From Citrobacter sp. FP75 (GTDB taxonomy: Bacteria; Pseudomonadota; Gammaproteobacteria; Enterobacterales; Enterobacteriaceae): 64,000 nt of DNA. The position numbers and the translations under genes are program-made. A model generated the notes under the pieces. The model saw only the letters and a program-made list of their open reading frames with translations. It did not search any database and was not told the DNA's origin. The stretch is from assembly GCF_018342065.1 (NCBI RefSeq), contig NZ_JAFDOE010000006.1:167930-231929 (forward strand), in the 5' to 3' direction. Shown piece by piece: positions 1-9,171 of this stretch; the stretch's first letter is position 1; every line of letters starts with the position of its first letter.

Positions 1-371
1 CTCGCTCCGCGCCCGGAGCGAGAGAGAAAGATATTTTCTTCCTGGATGTGTTTTGCAGATATCTTGCGGAATTTGCGGATGTAGTCAACGCAGTACACAA
101 GGAAAAAGAACATTACACATGCGCTGAGGAGTTTAGAAAATATAATGGCGAGTAATAGAGCTGAAATGAAGAAACACAAAAATACGATTGAGCCCGTCGA
201 TTCTAATTTTTTTAACTCACGGCGGATGCCTTCGGCGTGTTGATCCTGCCAGCGACGGAGCGTGCTGACACTAAATTCGTATTTTTCGCACAATATTTTA
301 TTTGGTACGCCGCTTTTAGACTGCTGAAGAAAATCGGCGATTTGTTCTGCGGTAAAACGAGTTTTTGCCAT
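1..371 (-). CDS. HTH/membrane hypothetical protein, cut by window edge
   Basis: I read this frame by hand from ATG at 371; it stays open to base 1, giving about 123 residues without a stop. The N-terminus (MAKTRFTAEQ, then a second helix ending in LRRWQ) resembles the helix-turn-helix of IS3-type transposase OrfA proteins. Instead of continuing as a transposase it is followed, from about residue 60 to 95, by two hydrophobic stretches that look like membrane segments. An OrfA-like DNA-binding head on a membrane tail is odd; it may be a domesticated fragment or a small membrane protein with accidental similarity. Function unknown. It is transcribed in the same direction as ridA, which lies just upstream of it. 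Confidence 0.55.
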   Translation of the reverse strand, partial: MAKTRFTAEQIADFLQQSKSGVPNKILCEKYEFSVSTLRRWQDQHAEGIRRELKKLESTGSIVFLCFFISALLLAIIFSKLLSACVMFFFLVYCVDYIRKFRKISAKHIQEENIFLSRSGRGA

Positions 372-400
372 TAACGGCCCTCCATGGCGCGGTCAGCCTG

Positions 401-432
401 GAGATAATCCAGAACGTCGTCTGGATTATCTC
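401..432. repeat. Perfect 12-bp inverted repeat after ridA
   Basis: Arms 401-412 and 421-432 are exact reverse complements around an 8-nt loop. It lies just beyond the ridA stop and before the next minus-strand gene. There is no T tract on either side, so it is not a classical terminator, though it could block 3' exonucleases or act with Rho. Confidence 0.5.
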
Positions 433-443
433 TCTGCTAAAAA

Positions 444-830
444 TTAACGACGCACGGCGATCGCTTCAATCTCGATTTTTACGTCTTTTGGCAGACGGGC
501 CACTTCCACGCAAGAGCGTGCAGGGAAGGTGGCGTTGTGCTCGGTGAAGAACGCTTCGTAGGTGGCGTTGACGGTGGCGAAATCGTTCAGGTCTTTAACG
601 AAGACGGTCGTTTTTACGATATCGCCCACTTTCAGGCCTGCTGCTTCTACGATAGCTTTAACGTTTTCCAGCGACTGACGCGCCTGAGCGGACACGTCTT
701 CCGATACGGCACCGGTTTTTGGATCGACCGGGATCTGACCGGAAGTGATAATCATGCTACCCAGATCAACACCCTGAACGTATGGGCCGATTGCTGCTGG
801 TGCATTTTCCGTCGCGATAGTCTTGCTCAT
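444..830 (-). CDS. ridA: 2-iminobutanoate/2-iminopropanoate deaminase RidA
   Basis: RidA (formerly YjgF) hydrolyses reactive enamine/imine intermediates made by PLP enzymes such as threonine dehydratase, protecting other PLP enzymes in the cytoplasm. The 128-residue length is the family standard and the whole sequence matches the enterobacterial protein as I remember it, including the FPARSCVEVARLP stretch that carries the catalytic arginine. The ATG at 830 is preceded by an AGGAGA-type ribosome site. It lies downstream of pyrI in the same direction, the usual enterobacterial neighbourhood, separated from it by about 200 bases that include a palindromic repeat. Confidence 0.96.
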   Translation of the reverse strand: MSKTIATENAPAAIGPYVQGVDLGSMIITSGQIPVDPKTGAVSEDVSAQARQSLENVKAIVEAAGLKVGDIVKTTVFVKDLNDFATVNATYEAFFTEHNATFPARSCVEVARLPKDVKIEIEAIAVRR

Positions 831-871
831 GATTTCTCCTGAATTACAGCGGTAATAGAATGTTCCCGGCC

Positions 872-877
872 ATTATA
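872..877 (-). promoter_or_regulatory. Probable -10 box of ridA
   Basis: The minus strand reads TATAAT here, about 42 bases before the ridA start codon. I see no convincing -35 hexamer at 16-18 bases, so this is a weak call. Confidence 0.35.
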
Positions 878-879
878 CA

Positions 880-1012
880 CGTCATCCTTCACGCTGCCTC
901 CTTGTTGGCTGCGTCCTCTTACCCCGGTCACATAGTTTTCTATGCTTCCGGGGATAATCGGACTTGCCGCCTCGATGCATCGCGAATGATTATGTGTAGC
1001 GGGAGCCGGGAT
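880..1012. repeat. Enterobacterial intergenic palindromic repeat
   Basis: The stretch between pyrI and ridA contains nested palindromes: CCCCGG at 922-927 pairs with CCGGGG at 948-953, and CATAG at 931-935 with CTATG at 940-944. The flanking text (ccttcacgctgcct, ttggctgcg, gccgcctcgatgc) resembles a repeat I remember between genes in Salmonella, Citrobacter and Klebsiella genomes. A related fragment (cctgcaactcgaatgattta) lies between idnT and idnO near 25868. It may also serve as the 3' end of the pyrBI transcript. Confidence 0.55.
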
Positions 1013-1029
1013 CTCATAACCAACCCTAA

Positions 1030-1491
1030 TTAGTTGGCCAGCACCACATAATGGGAAAACTCTTTTTCACAGTATTTGCATTTGAGTGCGATGTCATCGG
1101 CGCGTTTTTTCACTGCAAAACTGGAAGAAACTGGCTCAGCATGGCTGATACAGTTGCTGTTCGGGCACACCAGCACGTTGTCGATACGCTCCGGCAGGCT
1201 AGGGCGTGATTTACCCACCACGTCGTAATCGTCGATGCGGTTTACCGTTGCCTGCGGAGCGTACAGGGAGAGCTGGTTGACCTGCTCATCGGTCAGGAAA
1301 GTATTTTCAATTTTAATCAGGTCTTTACGCCCCATCTCACCGGACGGCAGGTTCAGACCGATGGTGATACGCTGGTCGGTTTCAGTCAGTTTGAACAGCG
1401 TCAGCAGCTTAAAACCAACCTGTGCGGGAATATGGTCAATCACGGTGCCACGTTTGATGGCTTCAACCTGCAGTTTATTATCGTGTGTCAT
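1030..1491 (-). CDS. pyrI: Aspartate carbamoyltransferase regulatory chain
   Basis: PyrI is the non-catalytic chain of ATCase (c6r6); it binds CTP/UTP or ATP and couples nucleotide levels to the catalytic trimers. The N-terminal nucleotide-binding part and the C-terminal zinc domain are both visible: CPNSNC followed by CKYC gives the four zinc cysteines. Two in-frame ATGs lie 6 bases apart; I choose the second (MTHDNKL), which gives 153 residues as in E. coli and sits 7 bases after an AGAGGA ribosome site, whereas the first ATG is too close. It follows pyrB by 12 bases in one operon. Confidence 0.97.
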   Translation of the reverse strand: MTHDNKLQVEAIKRGTVIDHIPAQVGFKLLTLFKLTETDQRITIGLNLPSGEMGRKDLIKIENTFLTDEQVNQLSLYAPQATVNRIDDYDVVGKSRPSLPERIDNVLVCPNSNCISHAEPVSSSFAVKKRADDIALKCKYCEKEFSHYVVLAN

Positions 1492-1503
1492 CGTCATGTC
1501 CTC

Positions 1504-2439
1504 TTACAGTGCCAGTTCGCTATTCAGTACCAGTGCCAGTAACGCCTGGCGGGCGAAGATGCCGTTGCCTGCCTGCTGGAAATACCAGGCGTGCGGCGTC
1601 TTATCGACGTCGGGGGTGATCTCATCGATGCGCGGCAGCGGGTGCAGCACCTTCATGTTCTCTCTGGCTCCTGCCAGATCGCTGGCGCGCAGAACAAACT
1701 GTGCTTTGACGTTGGCGTATTCGGACGGGTCCAGGCGTTCTTTCTGTACGCGGGTCATGTAGAGAATGTCGACTTCCGCCATCACTTCTTCAATCGTGCC
1801 GTGCAGGCTCCAGGCGATACCTTTTTCATTCAGCATATCCAGGATGTATTGCGGCATCGCCAGCGCGTCCGGGGCGATAAAGTAGAAGCGGTTGCCTTCG
1901 AACTTCGCCAGCGCCTGAGTCAGTGAGTGGACGGTGCGGCCGTATTTCAGGTCGCCCACCATGGCGATTTGCAGATTGTCCAGACGACCCTGTGTTTCCT
2001 GAATGGTGAACAGGTCCAGCAGCGTTTGGGTCGGATGTTGATTCGAGCCGTCGCCTGCGTTTAGTACCGGCACCTTACCGGAGAATTCGGTTGCCAGACG
2101 TGCGGCGCCTTCCTGCGGATGACGCATCACGATGGCATCAACATAGGTGCTGATAACGGAAATAGTGTCGGCCAGCGTCTCACCTTTTTTGCCCAGAGAG
2201 GTATTGCTGCTGTCAGAGAACCCCACCACGCTGGCGCCCAGACGGTGCATCGACGTCTCAAAGGATAAACGGGTGCGGGTAGAGGCTTCGAAGAAGCAGC
2301 TGGCAATCACCTTATGCTTCAACAGCTCTGGCTGCGGGTTTGCTTTGAGTTTCGCCGCCGTCGCGAGGACCAGATTGAGGTCATCGCGGCTGAGGTCGTT
2401 TATGGAAATGATGTGTTTTTGATAGAGCGGGTTAGCCAT
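1504..2439 (-). CDS. pyrB: Aspartate carbamoyltransferase catalytic chain
   Basis: PyrB condenses carbamoyl phosphate with aspartate to carbamoyl aspartate, the first committed step of pyrimidine synthesis. The carbamoyl-phosphate loop STRTR is at residues 53-57, and the HPTQ and HPLPR motifs of the family follow. Starting at MANPLYQ gives 311 residues, the enterobacterial length; an upstream in-frame ATG eight codons earlier lies within the leader. Expression is controlled by the pyrL attenuator directly upstream: high UTP uncouples RNA polymerase from the leader ribosome and transcription stops at the terminator before pyrB. Confidence 0.98.
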   Translation of the reverse strand: MANPLYQKHIISINDLSRDDLNLVLATAAKLKANPQPELLKHKVIASCFFEASTRTRLSFETSMHRLGASVVGFSDSSNTSLGKKGETLADTISVISTYVDAIVMRHPQEGAARLATEFSGKVPVLNAGDGSNQHPTQTLLDLFTIQETQGRLDNLQIAMVGDLKYGRTVHSLTQALAKFEGNRFYFIAPDALAMPQYILDMLNEKGIAWSLHGTIEEVMAEVDILYMTRVQKERLDPSEYANVKAQFVLRASDLAGARENMKVLHPLPRIDEITPDVDKTPHAWYFQQAGNGIFARQALLALVLNSELAL

Positions 2440-2441
2440 GT

Positions 2442-2576
2442 TTATCTCCTGACGCCTGGGCAAAAAAAAAGCCCCTCAATTGAGGGGCTTAGAATGGTGA
2501 GCAACGGGAAGAAAAACGGCAGGCCAGCGTCCTTTTTCAGACGCGGTAAGACAAAATGTCGTACACACTGAACCAT
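2442..2576 (-). CDS. pyrL: pyrBI operon leader peptide PyrL
   Basis: A 44-residue peptide starting [18 protein letters not shown] matches the E. coli PyrL leader as remembered. Its reading frame runs through the attenuator hairpin (2462-2490) and ends 2 bases before the pyrB start codon. Translation close behind RNA polymerase prevents the hairpin from forming when UTP is low, letting transcription reach pyrBI. A GGGAGGA ribosome site precedes the ATG. Confidence 0.93.
   Translation of the reverse strand: MVQCVRHFVLPRLKKDAGLPFFFPLLTILSPSIEGLFFCPGVRR
2462..2490 (-). terminator. pyrBI attenuator
   Basis: The 18-base palindrome at 2471-2488 (GCCCCTCAATTGAGGGGC) is followed on the minus strand by nine T residues (2470 down to 2462): a strong intrinsic terminator inside the pyrL frame and about 22 bases before pyrB. 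This is the UTP-sensitive attenuator known for enterobacterial pyrBI. Confidence 0.95.
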
Positions 2577-2601
2577 AGATCCTCCCGGCAAATTGTCGGC
2601 G

Positions 2602-2629
2602 ATTATACTCAGCTGCGTTACAGGATCAA
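2602..2629 (-). promoter_or_regulatory. pyrBI promoter
   Basis: The minus strand shows TTGATC (2629-2624), a 16-base spacer and TATAAT (2607-2602), ending about 26 bases before pyrL. Position and order fit the pyrBI promoter. Confidence 0.75.
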
Positions 2630-2666
2630 GCGAATAATGCACAAATTATTCATTGCAAACGGTTCT

Positions 2667-2684
2667 TATGAATTTTAATTCATC
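2667..2684. promoter_or_regulatory. Near-perfect ARG box at the 3' end of the ArgR-type gene
   Basis: ATGAATTTTAATTCAT at 2668-2683 is a perfect palindrome matching the ArgR operator core (TGAAT, four A/T, ATTCA). It overlaps the stop codon of the ArgR-type gene and lies about 40 bases upstream of the pyrBI -35 box. Only one complete box is seen; a separate inverted repeat (GAATAAT at 2632-2638, ATTATTC at 2645-2651) lies between it and the promoter. Confidence 0.6.
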
Positions 2685-3154
2685 TTGAGTAAATAATTAA
2701 TCTGCTTATGAACCAGGCCTGTTCGCTGCACCACCCGTGGTGCGACCCAGACAATACTGCTGCCCGCGATGACGCCCAGAATTTCTGGTAATGCGTGGTA
2801 GTCGAGGATTCTGGCAACGGCGCGACCGTATCCCGCTGCGGTGTGGATGAGGATAAATTCGCTATTGTGTTCCACGCTGACCACCATTTCGGCAATGGAT
2901 CGCGCGGCATCAGGAGCCGGTCGAGATTGAGGATTTACAGAATAAATTTTTTGCCCTTTTGTATTTCTTATCTTTATGGCTCCGAGCAATTTCAGCAGGC
3001 GAGAAACCGTTGACTGACTAATGCTGGTAAAGCCCTGGCTTTGCAAATCGCGGCGAATGGCCTCCTGAGACAAATAACTTTTTTCTGTAATCAGGCGCTG
3101 GCAAATCGCCAGCTGTTGCTGCTCTTTGGCAGAGCAATCATCGAATTCCTTCAT
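2675..3154 (-). CDS. ArgR-family transcriptional regulator of the deiminase cluster
   Basis: A 159-residue protein of ArgR type: an N-terminal winged helix (SQEAIRRDLQ, then ISQSTVSRLLKLLGAIKIRN) and a C-terminal arginine-binding and oligomerisation domain (GYGRAVARILDY, IAGSSIVWVAP). It is not the canonical ArgR, whose gene lies elsewhere in enterobacteria. Its place at the end of the arginine deiminase cluster suggests a local regulator of that cluster, as ArgR-type proteins are next to arc genes in other bacteria; this role is inferred. A terminator separates it from the transporter gene upstream, so it has its own promoter. Salmonella carries such a gene at this place, as I remember. Confidence 0.88.
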   Translation of the reverse strand: MKEFDDCSAKEQQQLAICQRLITEKSYLSQEAIRRDLQSQGFTSISQSTVSRLLKLLGAIKIRNTKGQKIYSVNPQSRPAPDAARSIAEMVVSVEHNSEFILIHTAAGYGRAVARILDYHALPEILGVIAGSSIVWVAPRVVQRTGLVHKQINYLLKMN

Positions 3155-3265
3155 AAAAACACCTTATATTTATTATTTATATCAATGTGATGGAGAAATT
3201 CACCACATTTGCAGTATCAATAACGGCTCAAAAGGGCGGTTGTGTAGAAAAACGAGAGAACGATC

Positions 3266-3290
3266 AAAAAAGCCGTCGACATCCGACGGC
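3266..3290 (-). terminator. Terminator of the arginine deiminase operon
   Basis: On the minus strand GCCGTCG (3290-3284), a 5-base loop and CGACGGC (3278-3272) are followed by six T. It lies 10 bases beyond the stop codon of the transporter gene. Confidence 0.9.
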
Positions 3291-3299
3291 CAAAAAGAG

Positions 3300-4703
3300 T
3301 TACAGCATAGCGCCGATGCTCAGGACGACCATATTGAGTATCGTCAGAACGAGTACCAGCGGGGCAACCCATTTCAGATACCGCACGTAAGGGACGCGAG
3401 CGATGGCCAGCCCTCCCATCACCACGGCTGAAGTGGGGGTGATCAGATTCACAATGCCGGAAGCGGATTGGTACGCGGTGACGACCAGGTCTCTTGGTAC
3501 ATGGGCGAAGTCGGCCAGCGGGGCCATAATCGGCATGGTAAGTACCGCCAGACCAGACGAAGAGGGCACCAGGAAGGACAGTAAAACTTCCAGCCAGTAG
3601 GTCACATTGATGAAAATGGTGGTGGAAAGGCCGGAGACTAAATTTTCGGCGCTGTGCAGAATGGTGTGGGTGATCATACCGTTATCCATTACCACGACGA
3701 TGCCGCGTGCAATACCGATAATCAGCGCCACGCCGAGCAGATCCCGTGCGCCGTCAATGAATGTGCTGGTAAAAGCCTCTTCACTCATTCGGGCAATCAC
3801 GCCGACGATAATCGCCGAGGCCAGAAAAACACCGGATATTTCCGCCATCCACCATCCGAGTACCGCAACCCCATAAATCATTACCGCAAAGGCGGCGGCG
3901 AAAATGAGCAGGATCCATTTACGCGTTGTCGTGAACTCAAGGTTAGTATTGGCACGGTTACCGAGAAAATGGGCGCGGTTCTCTTCCATTTTATCCGCTA
4001 CGATAGACAGCTCAGGATGGCTGCGAACTTTTCGCGCATAACGCATCACCCACACCACACAAATAACATAGCCGACGACCAGCAGCAGAATACGCATCAG
4101 CATTCCCTGAGTGAAGGGGATCCCGGCTGCGTTCGCGGCGATAACCGTCGCAAAAGGGTTGATTGTCGAGCCGAGGGTGCCAATCCCGGCGCCGAGCAGA
4201 ACGGTTGCGGCGGCAACCAGCGGATCGAAGCGGGCGGCCATCATGACCGGAACGAGTAATGTGTAGAATGGGAGCGACTCTTCCGCCATTCCGTAAATCG
4301 TGCCTCCGGCGGCAAAAAGTCCCATCAGGATAGGGATCATCCACTCTTCTTTGCCGTTGAGCCTGACCGTCACGCGCTCGATTCCGGCGTCGATGGCACC
4401 TGTTTTATTTACTACCCCTAAAAAGCCGCCGATGATCAGGACAAACAGCGCCACATCAATGGCGCCAGCGGTGTAGGTTTCGTGGTTATACAAACCGTCG
4501 ATCGGTGCCAGCAGTACGGCGGTTATGCCTTGTGGATGCGCCTCTGTGGGAGCATAAGTACCCGCAACCGGCACTTCTTTACCCAGGGTGGCATTCATCG
4601 CCATCTGGTATTTCCCCGCCGGGACAATCCAGGTCATAACGGCGACGAGTGCAATGAGAATAAACAGAATGGTATACGCGCTGGGAAATTTGAGTTTGCC
4701 CAT
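3300..4703 (-). CDS. YfcC-family transporter, probable arginine/ornithine exchanger
   Basis: A 467-residue inner-membrane protein, almost entirely hydrophobic segments (about 12 membrane spans), starting MGKLKFPSAYTILF. The family is YfcC/C4-dicarboxylate-anaerobic-carrier-like. Because it is the last gene of an operon with arginine deiminase, ornithine carbamoyltransferase and carbamate kinase, it probably imports arginine in exchange for ornithine, the job of ArcD elsewhere; the substrate is inferred from context, not from sequence. I chose the ATG at 4703; the open frame extends 14 codons upstream into a palindromic intergenic stretch (gcatacaccgccaggcggcatatgc) with no good ribosome site. 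Confidence 0.82.
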   Translation of the reverse strand: MGKLKFPSAYTILFILIALVAVMTWIVPAGKYQMAMNATLGKEVPVAGTYAPTEAHPQGITAVLLAPIDGLYNHETYTAGAIDVALFVLIIGGFLGVVNKTGAIDAGIERVTVRLNGKEEWMIPILMGLFAAGGTIYGMAEESLPFYTLLVPVMMAARFDPLVAAATVLLGAGIGTLGSTINPFATVIAANAAGIPFTQGMLMRILLLVVGYVICVVWVMRYARKVRSHPELSIVADKMEENRAHFLGNRANTNLEFTTTRKWILLIFAAAFAVMIYGVAVLGWWMAEISGVFLASAIIVGVIARMSEEAFTSTFIDGARDLLGVALIIGIARGIVVVMDNGMITHTILHSAENLVSGLSTTIFINVTYWLEVLLSFLVPSSSGLAVLTMPIMAPLADFAHVPRDLVVTAYQSASGIVNLITPTSAVVMGGLAIARVPYVRYLKWVAPLVLVLTILNMVVLSIGAML

Positions 4704-4758
4704 GATGTTCTCCGGATAGCTCGGGCATACACCGCCAGGCGGCATATGCCCGCAGGGG

Positions 4759-5763
4759 TTAGTCGCCGAGTGTCGCTACCATGACCGCTTTGATGGTATG
4801 CATCCGGTTCTCTGCTTCGTCGAAGACGATGGAGTGGGCTGACTCGAAGACCTCTTCCGTCACTTCAAGTCCTTTCAGGCCGTAAGCAGCTTCGATTTCG
4901 CGCCCAACTTTGGTGTGTTCGTTATGGAAGGCGGGCAGGCAGTGCATAAATTTCACGTTGGGATTGCCCGTTGCGTTGATGACCTGCTGGTTAATCTGGT
5001 AGGGCTTCATCAGGCTGACGCGTTCTGCCCAGGCTTCTTTTGGCTCCCCCATTGAGACCCAGACGTCGGTGTAGAGAAAATCTACGTCGTATACGCCTTC
5101 CTCAACATCGTCTGTGAGCGTGATGCGTGCGCCAGTGACGCTGGCGATTTCACGACATTCGGCAACCAGCGTCTCGTCCGGCCAGAAAGATTTTGGTGCC
5201 ACCAGGCGAACGTCCATCCCCATTTTTGCCGCGCCGACCATCAGCGAATTGCCCATGTTATTGCGGGCATCGCCGAGATAAGCGAAGCTTAGTTCGGGCA
5301 AGGTTTTACCCGGCGCGTGTTCCAGCATGGTCATCAGATCGGCGAGGATCTGCGTAGGGTGAAATTCGTTCGTTAGTCCGTTCCATACCGGAACGCCGGC
5401 AAATTCACCTAACTCTTCAACGATGTCCTGGCCGTAGCCGCGATATTCGATGCCGTCGTACATGCGGCCCAACACGCGGGCGGTATCTTTCATCGACTCT
5501 TTGTGACCAATCTGCGAGCCGCTTGGGCCGAGATAGGTCACCTGTGCGCCCTGATCGAATGCACCGACTTCAAAGGCGCAGCGGGTACGGGTAGAGGTTT
5601 TTTCAAAGATCAGCGCGATGTTTTTCCCGACCAGCGTTTGTCTTTCGCGTCCGGCCTTTTTCGCTGTTTTCAACTCGATAGCCAGATCGATCAGGTACTG
5701 GATTTCCGTTGGGGTGTAGTCCAGCAGTTTGAGAAAATTGCGATTTTTCAGGTTAACAGTCAT
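4759..5763 (-). CDS. arcB: Ornithine carbamoyltransferase, catabolic
   Basis: 334 residues with the carbamoyl-phosphate loop STRTR at 57-61, the HPTQ motif and the ornithine-site HCLP motif near 273. It is closely related to ArgI encoded 3.4 kb away but lies between carbamate kinase and the transporter, so it most likely runs in the catabolic direction: citrulline plus phosphate to ornithine and carbamoyl phosphate. Sequence alone does not prove the direction; the operon context does most of the work. Twenty-one bases separate it from arcC. Confidence 0.9.
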   Translation of the reverse strand: MTVNLKNRNFLKLLDYTPTEIQYLIDLAIELKTAKKAGRERQTLVGKNIALIFEKTSTRTRCAFEVGAFDQGAQVTYLGPSGSQIGHKESMKDTARVLGRMYDGIEYRGYGQDIVEELGEFAGVPVWNGLTNEFHPTQILADLMTMLEHAPGKTLPELSFAYLGDARNNMGNSLMVGAAKMGMDVRLVAPKSFWPDETLVAECREIASVTGARITLTDDVEEGVYDVDFLYTDVWVSMGEPKEAWAERVSLMKPYQINQQVINATGNPNVKFMHCLPAFHNEHTKVGREIEAAYGLKGLEVTEEVFESAHSIVFDEAENRMHTIKAVMVATLGD

Positions 5764-5784
5764 GAAAATGTCCTTAATGTTGAG

Positions 5785-6711
5785 TTATGCGCTGACGGCT
5801 TCCAGGCGAATCAATGTGCCTTTCTCACCCGCGAGAATGGCCGGGCCGTCAGCCAACGAGCCGATGCCTGCAATTCCGTGGCAGTGAGAGACAAACTCCG
5901 CGCAGGCGGTGACTTTGGGGCCCATTGAACCGGCGTCGAATTGCATTTCGCCGAGCAGAGCCGGGGTGATCTGGGTCAGCGGACGTTGCGTCGGTTTTCC
6001 CCAGTCGAGGTACACCGCGTCGGCATCGGTGAGGATCAGCAGCGCATCAGCATGAATTTGGCTGGCAAGCAGGGCGGCGGAGAGATCTTTGTCGATCACC
6101 GCTTCAATGCCGTGGTAACCATCTGCTTTTTCCACCACCGGCACACCGCCGCCGCCGTTGCAAATCACCAGATGATCGCGGGCGATCAGTGTGCAAATCG
6201 CATCACTTTCAACGATGCGTTTAGGCTGCGGGGAAGGCACAACACGGCGGAATGCTTTCCCGTCGGCTTTGAAAATCCAGCCCTTTTCCGCGTGTAGTGT
6301 TTTAGCCTGAGCGTCGTCGTAAATCGGGCCGATATATTTGGTTGGGTTGTTGAAGGCCGGATCGTTAGCATCGACTTCAACCTGGGTCAGCAGGACGCTA
6401 ATCTCGCGTTGTGGCAGCTGGTTTTTCAGCGCCTGCTGTAGCATGTAGCCAATCATTCCCTGGCTTTCTGCGCCGAGAACATCGAGCGGATAGGGCGTAA
6501 CGCCGGCGTAAGCGCTGTTTTGTAACGCCAGCAGGCCAACCTGCGGGCCGTTGCCGTGTACCAGAATCACGCGCCACTGTTGAGTGAGCTGGGCGATGGT
6601 TTTTGCCGCCAGTTCAATGTTTTTCCGCTGAATGTCTGCTTCCAGCGGCTCGCCGCGTTTGAGCAGCGCGTTGCCGCCCAGAGCGACAACCAAAGTCGGT
6701 TTGTTTTCCAT
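5785..6711 (-). CDS. arcC: Carbamate kinase
   Basis: A 308-residue amino-acid-kinase-family protein with the N-terminal GGNALL loop and HGNGPQVG motif typical of carbamate kinase. It transfers phosphate from carbamoyl phosphate to ADP, giving ATP, ammonia and CO2: the energy-yielding step of the arginine deiminase pathway. The gene starts 9 bases after arcA and precedes arcB, so the three enzymes are co-transcribed. Confidence 0.93.
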   Translation of the reverse strand: MENKPTLVVALGGNALLKRGEPLEADIQRKNIELAAKTIAQLTQQWRVILVHGNGPQVGLLALQNSAYAGVTPYPLDVLGAESQGMIGYMLQQALKNQLPQREISVLLTQVEVDANDPAFNNPTKYIGPIYDDAQAKTLHAEKGWIFKADGKAFRRVVPSPQPKRIVESDAICTLIARDHLVICNGGGGVPVVEKADGYHGIEAVIDKDLSAALLASQIHADALLILTDADAVYLDWGKPTQRPLTQITPALLGEMQFDAGSMGPKVTACAEFVSHCHGIAGIGSLADGPAILAGEKGTLIRLEAVSA

Positions 6712-6720
6712 GACGTCTCC

Positions 6721-7941
6721 TTAAATACCGTCGCGTTCCAGCGGGCAGCTCATGCAGCGTGCGCCGCCGCGTCCGCGTCCAAGTTCGTCACCAGGGATGG
6801 GTAAAACGGTGATACCGGCTTTGTCGTATTTTTCGTTGGTCCAGATGTTGCGCTCGTAGCCCACCACCACGCCGGGGCGTAGCGTCAGAACGTTGTTTGC
6901 GTCATTCCACTGTTCACGCTCGGCTTCGAAGGCATCGCCGCCGGTGGTGATCAGCCGAATTTGGTCGATACCCAGCGCTTTTTCGAGGGCATGGACCAGC
7001 GTATTTTCCTGGGTGCGTTTCAGACCGCCACGCCCGTCTGGCGTCAGGGTCCAGCACTGGACATCCGGGCGCACGACTTCCGGGTAGACGGAGAAGGTAT
7101 CGATATCGATGTGGGTCATGACGGTATCGAGGTGCATACAGGAGCGATGTTTCGGCAGTTCGACGGCAATGACGCGTTCTGCCTGGCGATGCTTAAACAG
7201 CGACTGGGCAAGGAACTCAATGCCCTGCGGCGTGGTACGTTCCGACATACCGATGAGCACCGCGCCGCGACCAATCACCAGCACATCGCCACCTTCTAAC
7301 GTGGCGTGGTCGTAATTAATATTTTCATCGCCGAAATATTTAATGAAATCACCATCGGCAAATTGTGGATGCCAGCGATAAATTGCTCGCAGATTATTGG
7401 TTTCACGCTGACGGGCCGTTTTTGCCATTGGGTTAATCGACACGCCGTTATATATCCAGCATGAGGTGTCGCGGGTAAATAAGTGGTTCGGCAATGGTTT
7501 CATAATAAAATCATTAATATCGTGGGTATCAACCACCATATTTTTTATTGAGGCGGGAATTTCCCCGTAGGTTAGCCCACCGCTTAAATGCCGGGCGAGT
7601 TCACGGTGTGACATATCGGCAAGCCAGGCACGAATATCCGAGGCGAAAGTTGGACCAAGGCGATAGTCTGAAATTTGTGTATCTAATAACCAACTTTTAG
7701 CTTCGGAAGTATCCAGAGTTTGTGTCAGTAAATCAGTCAGTAACAGAACTTCTATGCCCTCCTGACGCAGCGTGTTGGCGAAAATGTCATGTTCTTCACC
7801 TGCACGTTCGACTGACAGTACATCATCAAAAAGCAGCTCCTGACAGTTCGATGGCGTCAGCCTTTTTAAGCTGAGATTAGGGCGATGTAGCATCACGCTA
7901 CGTAATTGACCGATTTCGGAACCGACATAATGCTTTTCCAT
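6721..7941 (-). CDS. arcA: Arginine deiminase
   Basis: ArcA converts arginine to citrulline and ammonia, the entry step of the pathway, giving both ATP (through arcC) and acid protection. The protein carries the guanidinase-fold motifs FTRD, LEGGDV and MHLDTV, and the nucleophile Cys396 in the terminal [13 protein letters not shown], so it should be active. Two adjacent ATGs exist; I use the second (MEKHYVG, 406 residues) because it is 6 bases from an AGGA ribosome site. First gene of the operon; a long AT-rich region with a CRP site lies upstream. Confidence 0.95.
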   Translation of the reverse strand: MEKHYVGSEIGQLRSVMLHRPNLSLKRLTPSNCQELLFDDVLSVERAGEEHDIFANTLRQEGIEVLLLTDLLTQTLDTSEAKSWLLDTQISDYRLGPTFASDIRAWLADMSHRELARHLSGGLTYGEIPASIKNMVVDTHDINDFIMKPLPNHLFTRDTSCWIYNGVSINPMAKTARQRETNNLRAIYRWHPQFADGDFIKYFGDENINYDHATLEGGDVLVIGRGAVLIGMSERTTPQGIEFLAQSLFKHRQAERVIAVELPKHRSCMHLDTVMTHIDIDTFSVYPEVVRPDVQCWTLTPDGRGGLKRTQENTLVHALEKALGIDQIRLITTGGDAFEAEREQWNDANNVLTLRPGVVVGYERNIWTNEKYDKAGITVLPIPGDELGRGRGGARCMSCPLERDGI

Positions 7942-8067
7942 CATTATTCCTTTAATTCGATTTTAAAAAATAAAGAGGAGATGCCTGCAAATAATGTTAC
8001 TTACTTTGCAGTCATGATTTTTCAGCTGATTTCAGAATCTATATTTAGATCTTCCCTGATATAGAAA

Positions 8068-8083
8068 TGTGATTTATTTCACA
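8068..8083. promoter_or_regulatory. Perfect CRP-binding site
   Basis: TGTGATTTATTTCACA matches the CRP consensus (TGTGA, six bases, TCACA) in every fixed position. It is centred about 135 bases upstream of arcA and 540 upstream of tabA, so cAMP-CRP control of the arginine deiminase operon is the likely meaning. Confidence 0.8.
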
Positions 8084-8452
8084 GTCGGTGGGATGTTTGA
8101 TTTTTCTTGTTTAATATATGACGTGGCTCTGAGAAATTAGAATTTAATAAATAAGGCAATTGAATTGCTACTCAATAATATGTCTTGTTATTTGTTGTTG
8201 TTAATTTTATGTGTGTGAAAATAGATTTGTAAAATTGAATAACATATTGATTTATTGGTGTTTTTTATTTGGAGTTGAATGTTTATGCGGGTTTCTTATT
8301 TTATTATTTTCACCTCGGGGGTTATTTAAAAATAAATATGATGATAGATAGAGATAATGAAGGGAAAGTGAACTGTGACATAGCGTTGGTTTTTCTAATA
8401 AAAACTTGTAGAACAGTCTGTTAGGAGAGGAATGAGAAAGAGGGGATCACGA

Positions 8453-8475
8453 GTTATGCACAGTTGATGCATAAC
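8453..8475. repeat. 8-bp inverted repeat upstream of tabA
   Basis: GTTATGCA (8453-8460) and TGCATAAC (8468-8475) flank a 7-nt spacer about 145 bases before tabA. It could be an operator; no regulator is assigned. Confidence 0.4.
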
Positions 8476-8591
8476 CCGCCGCTGTGCGTTAACAACTGAC
8501 TAACATCATCAGCGATAAACATGCGTTGACGCAAAATATCCGTAAATAGCAGTGGTATGGCAGACGGTTTTTTCGTATAACAACAAAATGA

Positions 8592-9071
<480 letters not shown>

Positions 9072-9074
9072 CGG

Positions 9075-9168
9075 ACGCCAGGCCTGATAAGCGTAGCGCC
9101 ATCAGGCATAACGGTGCAGATTGCCGGATGGCGGCTTATAGCCTAATCCGGCCTACACCGACCGGTAG
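9075..9168. repeat. REP/BIME element between tabA and argI
   Basis: Two palindromic units in opposite orientation: GCCTGATAAGCG...CGCCATCAGGC and GCCGGATGGCGGC...TAATCCGGCCTAC, the typical enterobacterial repetitive extragenic palindrome pair, between two convergent genes. Confidence 0.85.
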
Positions 9169-9171
9169 CGA

